A stretch of 64,000 bases of DNA, taken from positions 1,922,001 to 1,986,000 of the forward strand of contig NZ_FMBM01000002.1 of the NCBI RefSeq assembly GCF_900094735.1. The letters run 5' to 3'. This stretch comes from Saliniramus fredricksonii (GTDB lineage Bacteria > Pseudomonadota > Alphaproteobacteria > Rhizobiales > Beijerinckiaceae). A program made the translations under genes and the position numbers. Shown here piece after piece: positions 45,628-54,729 of this stretch (positions are counted from its first letter, which is position 1; every line of letters begins with the position of its first letter). The notes beneath the pieces were generated by a model that did not search any database, was not told the DNA's origin, and saw only the letters and a list, made by a program, of their open reading frames with translations.

Positions 45628-46004
45628 GCAACGCCCTCCGGAAAGACATGCCGGCCCTGCGCATCGAGGGGCAGCGGCATGACCGCGCGCACGGCGCTGA
45701 GCGGAAGGGGCCCGTAAAGGTGCGGGAACAGATCGCCGCCGCGCGACGGCTCGTATTTCAAGGCCGGTCCGAGCGCCGGGCCGTTCACAGCGATCAGCAG
45801 GAGATCGCTCTGGCCGGAGAAGTGTCTGGCCGCCGTTTCGCGCAGCTGCGAGGCCGTGGAAAAATGGATGAACCCGTCGGCAAGATCCACCGGAGCGCCG
45901 TCGAAGCGCCCGGACGCTTCGGCCTGCTCCCACATCGTGCGCGGGGCGATCTTCCAGACGAGGTCGGGATCGCGCGGATCGGGGGTGCCATCCTGCCGGT
46001 TCAT
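45624..46004 (-). CDS. DUF952 protein
   Basis: 126 residues. DUF952 is a small, single-domain family with no known reaction. Signs: [40 protein letters not shown] and [17 protein letters not shown], near-invariant in members. GGAGAC before ATG 46004 sets the start; extra upstream codons have no support. Its stop overlaps the pyrD start by four bases. Confidence 0.92.
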   Translation of the reverse strand: MNRQDGTPDPRDPDLVWKIAPRTMWEQAEASGRFDGAPVDLADGFIHFSTASQLRETAARHFSGQSDLLLIAVNGPALGPALKYEPSRGGDLFPHLYGPLPLSAVRAVMPLPLDAQGRHVFPEGVA

Positions 46005-46218
46005 GCCTGTCTCCGATCGTCGCTGCGCGGGTCGTCGCTCGGGATCAGGCTTATAGGCAGCCCCGTCGATGCATGCAAGCCTCGGCAGCATGACGGAGGC
46101 TGGTCGCCGGCTGGTGGGGAAAATTGTCTCCATGGCGCGTGAAAAATCTTGGCGACGCGCGGAAAGCGTTTGCGCAGGGATATGCGCTTTGCTATATTTC
46201 CTAATATAAGGTGATATT

Positions 46219-46232
46219 CGTAAATCTTTACG
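46219..46232. promoter_or_regulatory. palindrome upstream of the S24 regulator
   Basis: CGTAAATCTTTACG: six-base perfect arms with a two-base spacer, 45 bases upstream of the ATG at 46277. A looser palindrome, CCTAATATAAGG, lies at about 46199-46210. The AT-rich setting and the two nearby dyads fit an operator for autoregulation by the LexA/S24-type gene that follows. Binding has not been shown. Confidence 0.55.
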
Positions 46233-46276
46233 CCTCCTTCGTGGGGTGATTGGTCCTCCAGCGCCGGAGCAGGTTC

Positions 46277-46906
46277 ATGTTGACCCACACCCAGATCTGG
46301 GCGGCGATCGACCGCCTGGCAGAAGCAAACGGGATGTCTGCTTCCGGGCTCGCCCGCAGGGCCGGGCTCGACGCGACGAGCTTCAACAAATCGAAGCGTG
46401 TCGCCTCCGACGGACGCGAGCGCTGGCCTTCGAGCGAATCGATCGCCAAGATTCTGGCCGCCACCGGCACGGATCTGCGCGGTTTCGTCGATCTCGTGGA
46501 GCCGTCTGCGCCACCACCGCGCATGGCGGTTCCGCTTGTCGGCTGGGCGCAGGCAGGTTCGGGCGGGCTGTTCACCGAAGACGGGATGCCCGCCGGTTCC
46601 GGCTGGGAGGAAATCGCCTTTCCGGATGCCGGCCCCGACAAGCTCTTCGCCGTCGAGGTATCCGGCGATTCCATGGAGCCGCTTTATCGCGACGGTGACA
46701 TTCTGATCGTCTCTCCCGATGCAGGTATACGTCGTGGGGACAGGGTTGTGGTGCGATTGCATAACGGTGAGGTTATGGCAAAGGAGCTGGAGAGGCAGAC
46801 TCTCCGCAATGTGGAACTGAGATCACTCAATTCTGCGCATCCCAGCCGCACGATTCCAGTCGCAGATATCTCCTGGATTGCGCGAATTATGTGGGTGAGG
46901 CAATAA
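46277..46906 (+). CDS. LexA/S24-type transcriptional regulator (helix-turn-helix plus self-cleaving peptidase)
   Basis: 209 residues. N-terminal helix-turn-helix (about 5-65) then an S24 peptidase domain. The catalytic pair is intact: Ser132 in VSGDSMEP and Lys169 in VMAKELERQ, with 37-residue spacing as in LexA, and an Ala-Gly cleavage site AQAGSGG (A93-G94). The frame from 46250 is open, but AGGTTC before ATG 46277 and domain boundaries favour this start. It may be a phage-type or SOS-like repressor that cleaves itself. A palindrome at 46219-46232 is a likely operator. Confidence 0.87.
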   Translation: MLTHTQIWAAIDRLAEANGMSASGLARRAGLDATSFNKSKRVASDGRERWPSSESIAKILAATGTDLRGFVDLVEPSAPPPRMAVPLVGWAQAGSGGLFTEDGMPAGSGWEEIAFPDAGPDKLFAVEVSGDSMEPLYRDGDILIVSPDAGIRRGDRVVVRLHNGEVMAKELERQTLRNVELRSLNSAHPSRTIPVADISWIARIMWVRQ

Positions 46907-47022
46907 TTTACCATTAATGCATGATTATAAATTATAGTTCATGAAGTTCTATTATTTTTGTTTGACTCATTCGGGGTCCTCGGCGATTGTACGGACATTC
47001 GGATTGCCCAAGAGGACGAGCC

Positions 47023-47715
47023 ATGATCGACGCGAAAACGAATAATTCGGGTAAATTGCCGGCCACGGGCGATGCAGTCGCCGACAGCCCCAGCCTCGCA
47101 ACCTTCATTGCCGCGCTGACCGATTGTTTCGACATCCCGGCCGAGCAACTGGAGCAAACCTTGCTCTGCTGCTCTGCCGAGAAGCTCGCAACCTTCATCG
47201 CCGGCAATCACGACAGCGCCGTGAAGCTGCGCAAGCTGCTTCAGCTCGATCCTGCCCGGATCGATGCCGCCGAGCTCGCCGTCGCGCTGTCGCAGCCTGC
47301 GGGGCACGTCTGCCGCGCGGTGTTCGAGACCCTCGACCGGATGGCACGCATCGCGATCGACCCGGAAACGGTGCTCGTGACGCGTATGCGCCATACCAAA
47401 CAGTGTATTCTCGCGGCCTGGCACCGCGCCATCGATCTCGTCGCCCCCGCCGGATATATCGCGCAGGAAGAGGCCTATGATCTCGGCATCGGTTCGCAGG
47501 TCTATGCCGCCATGGCGGCGCGCTACGGCAAGACCGATATCGAAGCCCTGAGCCATGGCGAGTTTCTTGCGCTGGCCCCGCGGCTGATCGAATTCTGGCC
47601 CGTGAGCGAGGATGGTCTGAAGGCTCTGACCGACATGCTCTATGAGCTCGAGGACGTGATCGAGCTGCATAGCGATGCCAGGTTCACGGCCATGATGCGT
47701 GATGCTGCGGAGTGA
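47023..47715 (+). CDS. unrecognised soluble helical protein
   Basis: 230 residues, all-helical look with no membrane segment. Runs such as LATFIAALTDCFDIPAEQLEQ, KLATFIAGNHDSAVKLRKLL and RLIEFWPVSEDGLKALTDMLYELEDVIELH resemble the HEAT-like alternation of DUF2336 proteins, of which one member lies at 7.5 kb, but the match is too weak to assign. AGAGGACGAGCC before ATG 47023 decides the start. It converges on the response regulator gene with 29 bases between. Confidence 0.65.
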   Translation: MIDAKTNNSGKLPATGDAVADSPSLATFIAALTDCFDIPAEQLEQTLLCCSAEKLATFIAGNHDSAVKLRKLLQLDPARIDAAELAVALSQPAGHVCRAVFETLDRMARIAIDPETVLVTRMRHTKQCILAAWHRAIDLVAPAGYIAQEEAYDLGIGSQVYAAMAARYGKTDIEALSHGEFLALAPRLIEFWPVSEDGLKALTDMLYELEDVIELHSDARFTAMMRDAAE

Positions 47716-47744
47716 GCGCGCAGGCGGCGCTCACATCCGTGAGG

Positions 47745-48410
47745 TCAGGCGGCGCTAGCCGAATCCGGAGCCGCACCGACCTTCGCGGCGGTGATCACCG
47801 CCTGGGTGCGGCTGTCGACCCCAAGCTTTTGCAAGATCGCGGAGACATGCGCCTTCACCGTCGCCTCGGACACGTTGAGTTCATAGGCGATCTGCTTGTT
47901 CAGGAGGCCCTCCGACAGCATCATCAGCACACGCACCTGCTGCGGGGTGAGGCTGGCGAGGCGCCGGGCGATGGCATCGACCGCATCATCCTGACCGGTC
48001 TCCGGCAGATCGGGATCGACCCAGGTCCCGCCGGCCAGAATGGCGGCAACCGCCTCGGCGATGCGTGCGCTATCGGCTGATTTCGGAATGAAGCCGACCG
48101 CGCCGAACGACATGGCGCGGCGGACATTGGCCGCATCCTCACTGGCCGATACGATCGCGACAGGTATCGCGGGATGCTGCGCCCGCAGATAGATCAGGCC
48201 GGAAAAGCCCTGAGCCCCTGGCATGGCAAGATCGAGCAGGATCAGGTCAGCCGCATCATCTTCGCGCAGTGCCCTTATCAGGTCATCAAGATCACCGGCT
48301 TCGCGTATCCGCGCCCCCGGCATGGCGAGCGCGAGTGCCTGACACAGCGCGCCCCGAAACAGCGGATGATCATCCGCTATGATGATGGTCGTTTCGCCAT
48401 CCAAAGCCAT
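47745..48410 (-). CDS. NarL/LuxR-type response regulator
   Basis: 221 residues. Receiver domain with acidic pair D13, D14 (IADDHPLFRG), phospho-acceptor Asp60 (LILLDLAMPG) and Lys110 (GFIPKS). LuxR-type HTH at about 152-205 (LTPQQVRVLMMLSEGLLNKQIAYELNVSEATVKAHVSAILQKLG). GGGGGATA precedes ATG 48410. No histidine kinase lies nearby, so the partner must be elsewhere. It is divergent from an EAL gene across 198 AT-richer bases, suggesting shared control of c-di-GMP breakdown. Confidence 0.93.
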   Translation of the reverse strand: MALDGETTIIIADDHPLFRGALCQALALAMPGARIREAGDLDDLIRALREDDAADLILLDLAMPGAQGFSGLIYLRAQHPAIPVAIVSASEDAANVRRAMSFGAVGFIPKSADSARIAEAVAAILAGGTWVDPDLPETGQDDAVDAIARRLASLTPQQVRVLMMLSEGLLNKQIAYELNVSEATVKAHVSAILQKLGVDSRTQAVITAAKVGAAPDSASAA

Positions 48411-48608
48411 TATCCCCCCGGATAAAAACTGTTCTTTTGCTCTGATCCCGCATTCTCTGCCTTTTTTTGTGAAATGCAACTTTGGTGTGAGAAGCAATTA
48501 TATTGCAATGCAGCAATCATCGGCTGTTGCAGCCTACAGCCAAGTACAGATCGTTAACTTCCGCTCGGAATAATACCGCCTCTTCGTGGTTTCTCCGGGA
48601 ATGATGCT
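48411..48608. promoter_or_regulatory. divergent promoter region of the response regulator and EAL gene
   Basis: 198 bases with an AT-rich core near 48455-48530. TTGCAATGCAGCAA at about 48511-48524 is a short imperfect dyad. Likely control region for both genes. No sigma hexamers are clear enough to name. Confidence 0.45.
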
Positions 48609-49382
48609 TTGGCTGATCATGCTTCCATCTGTCGCGCCTGCCGCGACGGCAATGCCTTCGAAACGCCTTTTTCCATGGCTTTCCAGCCGATCGTCAACCG
48701 TGTCACCGGCGCCGTCTTTGCCTATGAGGCACTGGTGCGCGGCCCCGCCGGGGAAGGCGCGGGCAGCGTGCTCGGTACGGTCGATGACACCAACCGCTAT
48801 GCCTTCGACCAGGCCGCGCGGGTGAGAGCGCTGGAGCTCGCGGCACGGCTCGACCTGCCCCGCAAGGCGGCGAATCTCTCGATCAATTTCCTGCCCAACG
48901 CCGTCTACCGCCCGGAAGCCTGTATCCGGACCACGCTGGAGACGGCGGCCCGCGTCGATTATCCGATCGATTCTCTCATTTTCGAACTGACTGAAGGCGA
49001 AGCGGTAGCCGATGCCGGCCATCTGACGCGGATCGTCGAGAGCTATCGCAAGATGGGCTTCAAGACCGCGATCGACGATTTCGGCGCCGGTTATTCCGGC
49101 CTCAACCTGCTGGCCCGCTTCCAGCCGGATATCGTCAAGCTCGATATGGAACTCGTGCGCGGCATCGATCAGGATCGGGTGAGGCGCGTCATCGTCTCGG
49201 GAATCATGCGCATCTGCGATGATCTCGGCATTGCCGTCATCGGTGAGGGTGTCGAGACGGTGGGCGAGAGCGCGGCTTTGTGCGATCTCGGCATCGCACT
49301 CCAACAGGGCTATCTCTTCGCCCGACCCGGTTTCGAAACCCTGCCGGATCCGGTCATGTCGGCAGAGCCGGCCTGCGCCTGA
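48609..49382 (+). CDS. EAL-domain c-di-GMP phosphodiesterase
   Basis: 257 residues, only an EAL domain after a short CRACRDG lead. Catalytic residues are kept: E40 of EALVRGP, the Asn of NLSINFLPN, Glu of FELTEGEA, the DDFGAGYSGL metal-binding loop, the Lys of VKLD, Glu of GEGVETVGE and QGYLFARP. So it should hydrolyse c-di-GMP, unlike the decayed EAL at 23.4 kb. The CxxC lead is seen in a subset of such proteins. The start is a TTG at 48609. It overlaps the convergent ligase gene by 73 bases. Confidence 0.92.
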   Translation: MADHASICRACRDGNAFETPFSMAFQPIVNRVTGAVFAYEALVRGPAGEGAGSVLGTVDDTNRYAFDQAARVRALELAARLDLPRKAANLSINFLPNAVYRPEACIRTTLETAARVDYPIDSLIFELTEGEAVADAGHLTRIVESYRKMGFKTAIDDFGAGYSGLNLLARFQPDIVKLDMELVRGIDQDRVRRVIVSGIMRICDDLGIAVIGEGVETVGESAALCDLGIALQQGYLFARPGFETLPDPVMSAEPACA

Positions 49383-51058
49383 TCCGGAGGCGGATCACCA
49401 AGCGGATGCATTTCGCGCTCGCCTTTTTCCAGAATGGCAAGCAGGCTGTCGATGCTGTCGGCCTGCGCGGCGGGCTTGTCCCAGCGGATGCGGTGGATAC
49501 GCGGAAAGCGCATGGCGATGCCGGATTTGTGGCGTGGCGAGCGTTGCAATCCCTCGAAGGCGATCTCGAGCACGAGCCCCTCATCGCCCCCGTGGGCGAC
49601 TTCGCGCACCGGGCCGTAGCGCGCGCGGGTATGGGCGCGGACATGGCGGTCGAGCTGGCCGAGTTCGGCATCGGTGAAGCCGAAATAGGCCTTGCCGACC
49701 GGTACGATACGCCAGCCTTCCGGCTCTTCGCGCCAGACGCCGAAGGTGAAATCCGAATAATAGGACGAGCGCTTGCCATGGCCGCGCTGGGCATACATCA
49801 GCACGGCATCGACAAGATGCGGATCGCGCTTCCATTTGAACCATTGCCCCTTCGGGCGGCCCGGCAGATAGGGGCTGTCGGCGCGCTTGAGCATGAGCCC
49901 CTCGACCGCCGTGGCATCCGCACCCGCTCCGGCCTCCTGCGGAGCGATGCGCGCGGCGGCGAGCGCATCCCGGTCGGCAAAAGGAACGAGTGGCGACACG
50001 TCGATGCGCGCGCAGGCCCAGCCCGCTGCCGCCGCCTCCAGCGCGGCGCGGCGCTCCATGAAGGGCAGCGGGCGCAGATCTTCACTGCCACGCGCGAGCA
50101 GATCATAGGCGCGGATATGGGCGGGATAATCCGCCATCAGCTTGCGCGAGACGCTCTTGCGGTTGAGCCGTTGCTGCAGCACGTTGAAACTCTGTACGCG
50201 CCCCTCGCGCAAAACCAGCAACTCGCCGTCGATCACGGTCTCTTCCGGCAGGATTTCGAGCAGATCGGGAAAGGCGGGCGAGATATCCTCGCCGGTGCGC
50301 GAATAGATCCGCCGCACCAGCCGCCCCTCGCCATCCCGCGCGCAAGCGGCCTGCACGCGAATGCCGTCCCATTTCCATTCCGCGACGAAAGCCCCCGGAT
50401 CGAGCCCCGCGAGATCGCTCTCGTCCAGCGGGTGGGCCAGCATGGGCGGGCGGAAGGGGACGGGGTCGCGGCTCTGCGGGCGCTCGCCCGTACCCTGCGC
50501 CCAGGCGAACAGCGCTTCATAGGGCGGCGCCAGCCCGTGCCAGACCTCCTCGATGTCATCCGGCGCGAGCGGGCCGAGCTCGGCCAGCGCGACCTTGGCG
50601 AGGCGCGCCGAGACGCCGACGCGCAGGGAGCCCGTGATCAGCTTGAGCAGCGCCCAGCGCCCGTTCTCGTCGAGCCGGTCGAGCCAGCCGGCAAGCAGGG
50701 CGGGCAGGCGCGCCTTGCCGGTTTCCGAGAGACCCGCCACCACCTCCGACAGGTTCGGCGCCGGCTCCTCCGGCACGGCCTCGTCCGGCTGCGGCCAGAG
50801 CAGGGCCACCGTCTCGGCAAGGTCACCGACATAATTGTAGGACATCTCGAACAGCACCGGATCGACCCGCTCCGCGATCAGCGCGCGTATGAGCCCGGCC
50901 TTGGCCTCGCGGAATGCGAGACCGCCGGTCAGCGCCGCGAGCGCATAGCCGCGTTCCGGATCGGGCCGGCGCGCAAAATGGTCGGCCAGCAGGCGGATCT
51001 TGGCATTGCGCCCCGATTCGAAGGCGAGCCGGTCGAGCAGGGCGGCGAAATCCTGCAT
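49310..51058 (-). CDS. ATP-dependent DNA ligase (LigB/C-type, ligase-associated)
   Basis: 582 residues. Nucleotidyltransferase core with the AMP-lysine motif EWKWDGIRVQ (motif I, KxDG) at about 228-237, motif III LLVLREGRVQSFN, motif V GLMLKR and WFKWKRD; OB-fold domain thereafter, and an N-terminal DNA-binding domain at about 1-200. Family use is DNA repair. The upstream nuclease gene, 37 bases away, marks it as the ligase of the ligase-associated repair cluster of alphaproteobacteria and others. Its 3' end overlaps the EAL gene by 73 bases on the other strand. ATG 51058 is used because the conserved domain begins MQDFAALLDRL. Confidence 0.93.
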   Translation of the reverse strand: MQDFAALLDRLAFESGRNAKIRLLADHFARRPDPERGYALAALTGGLAFREAKAGLIRALIAERVDPVLFEMSYNYVGDLAETVALLWPQPDEAVPEEPAPNLSEVVAGLSETGKARLPALLAGWLDRLDENGRWALLKLITGSLRVGVSARLAKVALAELGPLAPDDIEEVWHGLAPPYEALFAWAQGTGERPQSRDPVPFRPPMLAHPLDESDLAGLDPGAFVAEWKWDGIRVQAACARDGEGRLVRRIYSRTGEDISPAFPDLLEILPEETVIDGELLVLREGRVQSFNVLQQRLNRKSVSRKLMADYPAHIRAYDLLARGSEDLRPLPFMERRAALEAAAAGWACARIDVSPLVPFADRDALAAARIAPQEAGAGADATAVEGLMLKRADSPYLPGRPKGQWFKWKRDPHLVDAVLMYAQRGHGKRSSYYSDFTFGVWREEPEGWRIVPVGKAYFGFTDAELGQLDRHVRAHTRARYGPVREVAHGGDEGLVLEIAFEGLQRSPRHKSGIAMRFPRIHRIRWDKPAAQADSIDSLLAILEKGEREMHPLGDPPPDQAQAGSADMTGSGRVSKPGRAKR

Positions 51059-51095
51059 CACGGAAATCCCTGCCGAGGTGATGCAATCCGCACGC

Positions 51096-52112
51096 TCATG
51101 ATTGCGCCTCCTCCTCGCCATAGCCGAGCAGGTTGAGCGGGCGGGCCGCGATTCCCGCGCCTGCGCACCAATGCGCCAGCGCATCCGCCTCACCATGGGT
51201 GAGCCAGACCTCGCCGGCCCCTGTCTCGCGGATGGTGGCGATCAGATCGTCCCAATCGGCGTGATCGGAGACGACGAGCGGCAGCTCGACGCCCTTTTGC
51301 CGCGCACGGGCACGCACCCGCATCCAGCCGCTGGCGAAGCAGGCGATCGGATCGGGGAACTTGCGTGACCAGCGGTCCTGCATGGCCGAGGGCGGGCAGA
51401 TCACGATCTCGCCGGCGAGCCTTGCGCGATCCTCTGCCGCCACCTTGCGCAGGGGACCGAGCTCGATACCCTGCGCCACGTAGTAATCGCTGAGCTTCTC
51501 CAGCGCCCCGTGCAGCCAGATCGGGCGGTCATAGCCCTCCCCGCGCAACAGCGCGATCATGCGCTGCGCCTTGCCGAGCGCATAGGCCCCCACGAGATGG
51601 GCGCGATCGGCAAAGAGCTGCGTCGAGGCGATCAGCCTGGCGATCTCATCGCGAATCGGAGGGTGCCGGAAGACGGGCAGGCCGAAGGTCGCCTCGCTGA
51701 TGAAGACATCGCAGGGCACGCATTCGAAGGCGGCGCAGGTCGGATCCTCGCCGCGTTTGTAGTCGCCGGTCACGACGAGGCGCAATCCGCCGCGCTCGAT
51801 GACGATCTGGGCCGAGCCAAGGACATGGCCCGCAGGGATGAAGCGCACGCTCACATCGCCGATGCGGATCGCCTCGCCATAAGCCGCGCTCTGCGTCGTC
51901 TGCGCGTGAGTCTCACCATAGCGCAAAGCCATGATGTCGAGGGTCTGTGGCGTGGCGAGCACGTGATCATGGCCGGGCCGGGCGTGATCGGCATGGCCGT
52001 GGGTGACGAGCGCGCGCGGTACCGGACGCAGCGGATCGATATGAAAACTCCCCGCCGGGCAATACAGCCCCTGCGGCGTCAGGGTGAGCAGTTCCTCGGC
52101 GCGTGGCATCAT
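51096..52112 (-). CDS. ligase-associated DNA exonuclease (metallo-beta-lactamase fold)
   Basis: 338 residues. Metallo-beta-lactamase/beta-CASP-like nuclease: metal motif LVTHGHADHARPGH at about 36-49, further His in PAGHVLGSAQ, Asp in VVTGDYKRGEDPT, and the C-terminal VVSDHADWDDLI and LTHGEADAL. It stands 37 bases upstream of an ATP-dependent ligase, the known pairing. Usually a DExH helicase and a PdeM-type phosphoesterase follow; here they do not. ATG 52112 or 52109. Confidence 0.93.
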   Translation of the reverse strand: MMPRAEELLTLTPQGLYCPAGSFHIDPLRPVPRALVTHGHADHARPGHDHVLATPQTLDIMALRYGETHAQTTQSAAYGEAIRIGDVSVRFIPAGHVLGSAQIVIERGGLRLVVTGDYKRGEDPTCAAFECVPCDVFISEATFGLPVFRHPPIRDEIARLIASTQLFADRAHLVGAYALGKAQRMIALLRGEGYDRPIWLHGALEKLSDYYVAQGIELGPLRKVAAEDRARLAGEIVICPPSAMQDRWSRKFPDPIACFASGWMRVRARARQKGVELPLVVSDHADWDDLIATIRETGAGEVWLTHGEADALAHWCAGAGIAARPLNLLGYGEEEAQS

Positions 52113-52247
52113 GGTCTGCTTTATAGCGCAAGGAGCGGCGCAGGACAGGTTCGTTCATCGCTGCAAGCGGGTTCTGGCATTCGCGCTGTTGCCTCGCAGG
52201 CCCGTGATGTCCACGTTAAGTCGGGAATCTTCCGGAGCTGATCGCAT

Positions 52248-54626
52248 ATGAACAAGCCGCTTGATCTCGATTCCATCGCCACGATGAAGTTTGGTGTGGG
52301 GCAGAGCGTCCCGCGCAAGGAGGATCCCGTGCTGGTGCGCGGTGAGGGCTGCTATTCCGACGATGTCAATCTCGAAGGCCAGCTCCATGCCGCTCTGGTG
52401 CGCAGCCAGTATCCGCACGGCATGATCCGCAGCATTGATGCCGGTGTGGCCCTCGAGATGGAGGGCGTCGTCGCAGTGATCACCGGGCAGGATCTCGCTG
52501 AGGCCGGCTACGGGCCGATCGTCTCGACGCTCGGTTTCAGGAATCGCGACGGCTCGCCGATGAACAATGTCGCACGCGCCGCCTTCGCCACCGACAAGGT
52601 GCGCTATATCGGTGATCCGATCGCCATGGTGGTGGCGAATACGCCGGAACAGGCGCGCGATGCGGTAGAGGCGGTCGAAGTCGATATCGATCCCATTGAT
52701 GCCGTGGTCGAACCCTCGCAGGCGATGAGCCCCGATGCGCCGCAGATCTATGACGACATCCCGCAAAACCGCGTCGTCGATTTCCATTACGGTGATGCGG
52801 ATGCGGTGGGCAAGGCTTTCAGTGAAGCCGCGCACGTGACGCGCCTGCCAATCGTCTCCAACCGCGTCATCGTCGCATCGATGGAGCCGCGTTCGGCGAT
52901 TGCGGAATACGATGCGGATGGCGGGCGCTGGACCATGCATATGGGCAGCCAGGGCGTGTTTGGCATGCGCGCGCTTCTGGCCAAACAGGTGCTGGGTGTC
53001 GAGACCGACAAGCTGCGCATCCGCACGCGCCATGTCGGCGGTTCGTTTGGCATGAAATCGGCGGTCTATCCTGAATATGTCGGCCTGCTGCACGCCGCGC
53101 GCGCACTTGGACGCCCGGTGAAATGGACCGATACGCGCTCGGAGAGCTTCGTCTCCGACACGCATGGCCGCGCCATCGAGCTCGAAGCATCGCTGGCGCT
53201 CGACGAGAAGGGGCGGTTTCTCGCGGTAAAGCTTGAGGGTTTTGCCGATATGGGCGCCTATCTGTGCCATGTCGCGCCGATGTTCTCGACGCTCAACCTC
53301 GCCAAGAACGTGGTCAGCGTCTATCGCACGAAGCTCGTCGAGATCGATGTCGCGGCGGTGCTCACCAATACCTCGCCGATGGGCCCCTATCGCGGGGCCG
53401 GGCGCCCGGATGCGAATTACGTCATGGAGCGGCTGATCGATACTGCGGCAGCAGAGATGGGCATCGACCGCGTCGCCCTGCGCCGGCGCAATCACATCAA
53501 ACCCGCGCAGATGCCTTACGCGACGCCGGTCGAGACGCTCTATGACAGCGGCGAGTTCACCGCGCTCCTCGACAAGGCGCTGGACGCCGCCGACTGGAAG
53601 GGCTTTCGCAAGCGCCGCCGCGCGAGCGAGAAGCGTGGCATGCTGCGCGGGATCGGCATCGGCCAGTATCTCGAGGTCACCGCCCCGCCGGTCAACGAGA
53701 TGGGCGGCATCCGCTTCGAGAAGGACGGGACGGTGACGATCATCACCGGCACGCTCGATTACGGCCAGGGCCACGCCTCCGCCTTCGCCCAGGTGCTCAC
53801 CAGCCGGCTCGGCGTGCCCTTCGACAAGATCAACCTGCTCCAGGGCGACAGTGACGAACTGATCGCCGGCGGCGGCACCGGCGGGTCGAAATCGATCATG
53901 GCGAGCGGCGCCGCCATCCTTGAGGCAAGCGACAAGGTGATCGAGAAGGGCCGCGCCATCGCCGCCCATGTGCTCGAAGCGGCGGCTGCCGATATCGAAT
54001 TCTCCGAGGGCGGCTTCGCCATTGTTGGCACTGACCGCACGATCGGCATCATGGAGCTTGCCGCGAAGCTGCGCGAGGGCATGGCGCTCCCCGAGGACGT
54101 GCCCGACAGCCTTGATGTCAGCCATGTGCACGAGAGCGCGCCCTCGGCCTATCCCAATGGCTGCCACGTGGCCGAGATCGAGATCGATCCCGAGACCGGC
54201 ATGGTGCGCATCGACCGCTATGTCGCGGTCAATGATTTCGGCATCATCGTCAATCCGATGCTGGTGACGGGCCAGTTGCATGGCGGCATCGTGCAGGGAT
54301 TCGGCCAGGCGGTGATGGAGCGCGTCGTCTATGACGAGAGCGGCCAGTTCGTCACCGGCTCCTTCATGGATTACGCCCTGCCGCGCGCCGAGGATGTGCC
54401 GTTCTTCGATTTCGACAGCCATTCCGTGCCCGCCACCACCAATCTGCTCGGGGCCAAGGGTTGCGGCGAGGCGGGCTGCGCGGGTTCGCTGCCGGCAATC
54501 ATGAACGCCATCGTCGATGCCGTTCGTCCGCTCGGGATCGACCATGTGAACATGCCGGCGACGCCGCAGGTGCTGTGGAAGCTGATCCGCGATGCCCGCG
54601 ATGCCCGCGCGGCCCAGGCGGCCTGA
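52248..54626 (+). CDS. xanthine-dehydrogenase-family molybdopterin-binding subunit, orphan
   Basis: 792 residues, the full-length large subunit of the CoxL/aldehyde oxidase family. Molybdopterin-site motifs are present, including GSFGMKSA, GPYRGAGRPDANYVMERLID and the C-terminal GAKGCGEAGCAGSLPAIMNA, where the Glu is catalytic. The active-site loop GPYRGAGRP marks form II, not the AYRCSFR loop of true CO dehydrogenase. No FAD or iron-sulfur subunits, nor accessory genes, are adjacent. MoaB at 8.8 kb could serve its cofactor. It is divergent from the nuclease gene. Confidence 0.93.
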   Translation: MNKPLDLDSIATMKFGVGQSVPRKEDPVLVRGEGCYSDDVNLEGQLHAALVRSQYPHGMIRSIDAGVALEMEGVVAVITGQDLAEAGYGPIVSTLGFRNRDGSPMNNVARAAFATDKVRYIGDPIAMVVANTPEQARDAVEAVEVDIDPIDAVVEPSQAMSPDAPQIYDDIPQNRVVDFHYGDADAVGKAFSEAAHVTRLPIVSNRVIVASMEPRSAIAEYDADGGRWTMHMGSQGVFGMRALLAKQVLGVETDKLRIRTRHVGGSFGMKSAVYPEYVGLLHAARALGRPVKWTDTRSESFVSDTHGRAIELEASLALDEKGRFLAVKLEGFADMGAYLCHVAPMFSTLNLAKNVVSVYRTKLVEIDVAAVLTNTSPMGPYRGAGRPDANYVMERLIDTAAAEMGIDRVALRRRNHIKPAQMPYATPVETLYDSGEFTALLDKALDAADWKGFRKRRRASEKRGMLRGIGIGQYLEVTAPPVNEMGGIRFEKDGTVTIITGTLDYGQGHASAFAQVLTSRLGVPFDKINLLQGDSDELIAGGGTGGSKSIMASGAAILEASDKVIEKGRAIAAHVLEAAAADIEFSEGGFAIVGTDRTIGIMELAAKLREGMALPEDVPDSLDVSHVHESAPSAYPNGCHVAEIEIDPETGMVRIDRYVAVNDFGIIVNPMLVTGQLHGGIVQGFGQAVMERVVYDESGQFVTGSFMDYALPRAEDVPFFDFDSHSVPATTNLLGAKGCGEAGCAGSLPAIMNAIVDAVRPLGIDHVNMPATPQVLWKLIRDARDARAAQAA

Positions 54627-54729
54627 TCGCGCATCGTGCAAAGGTTCCGGAAGTGTTGGCGGGTTCGGCGGTGCGGTGTAAGCTGTTTGGGCATTTCGCT
54701 TTTTCGCTTGCAGGGTATCGGCACGGATC

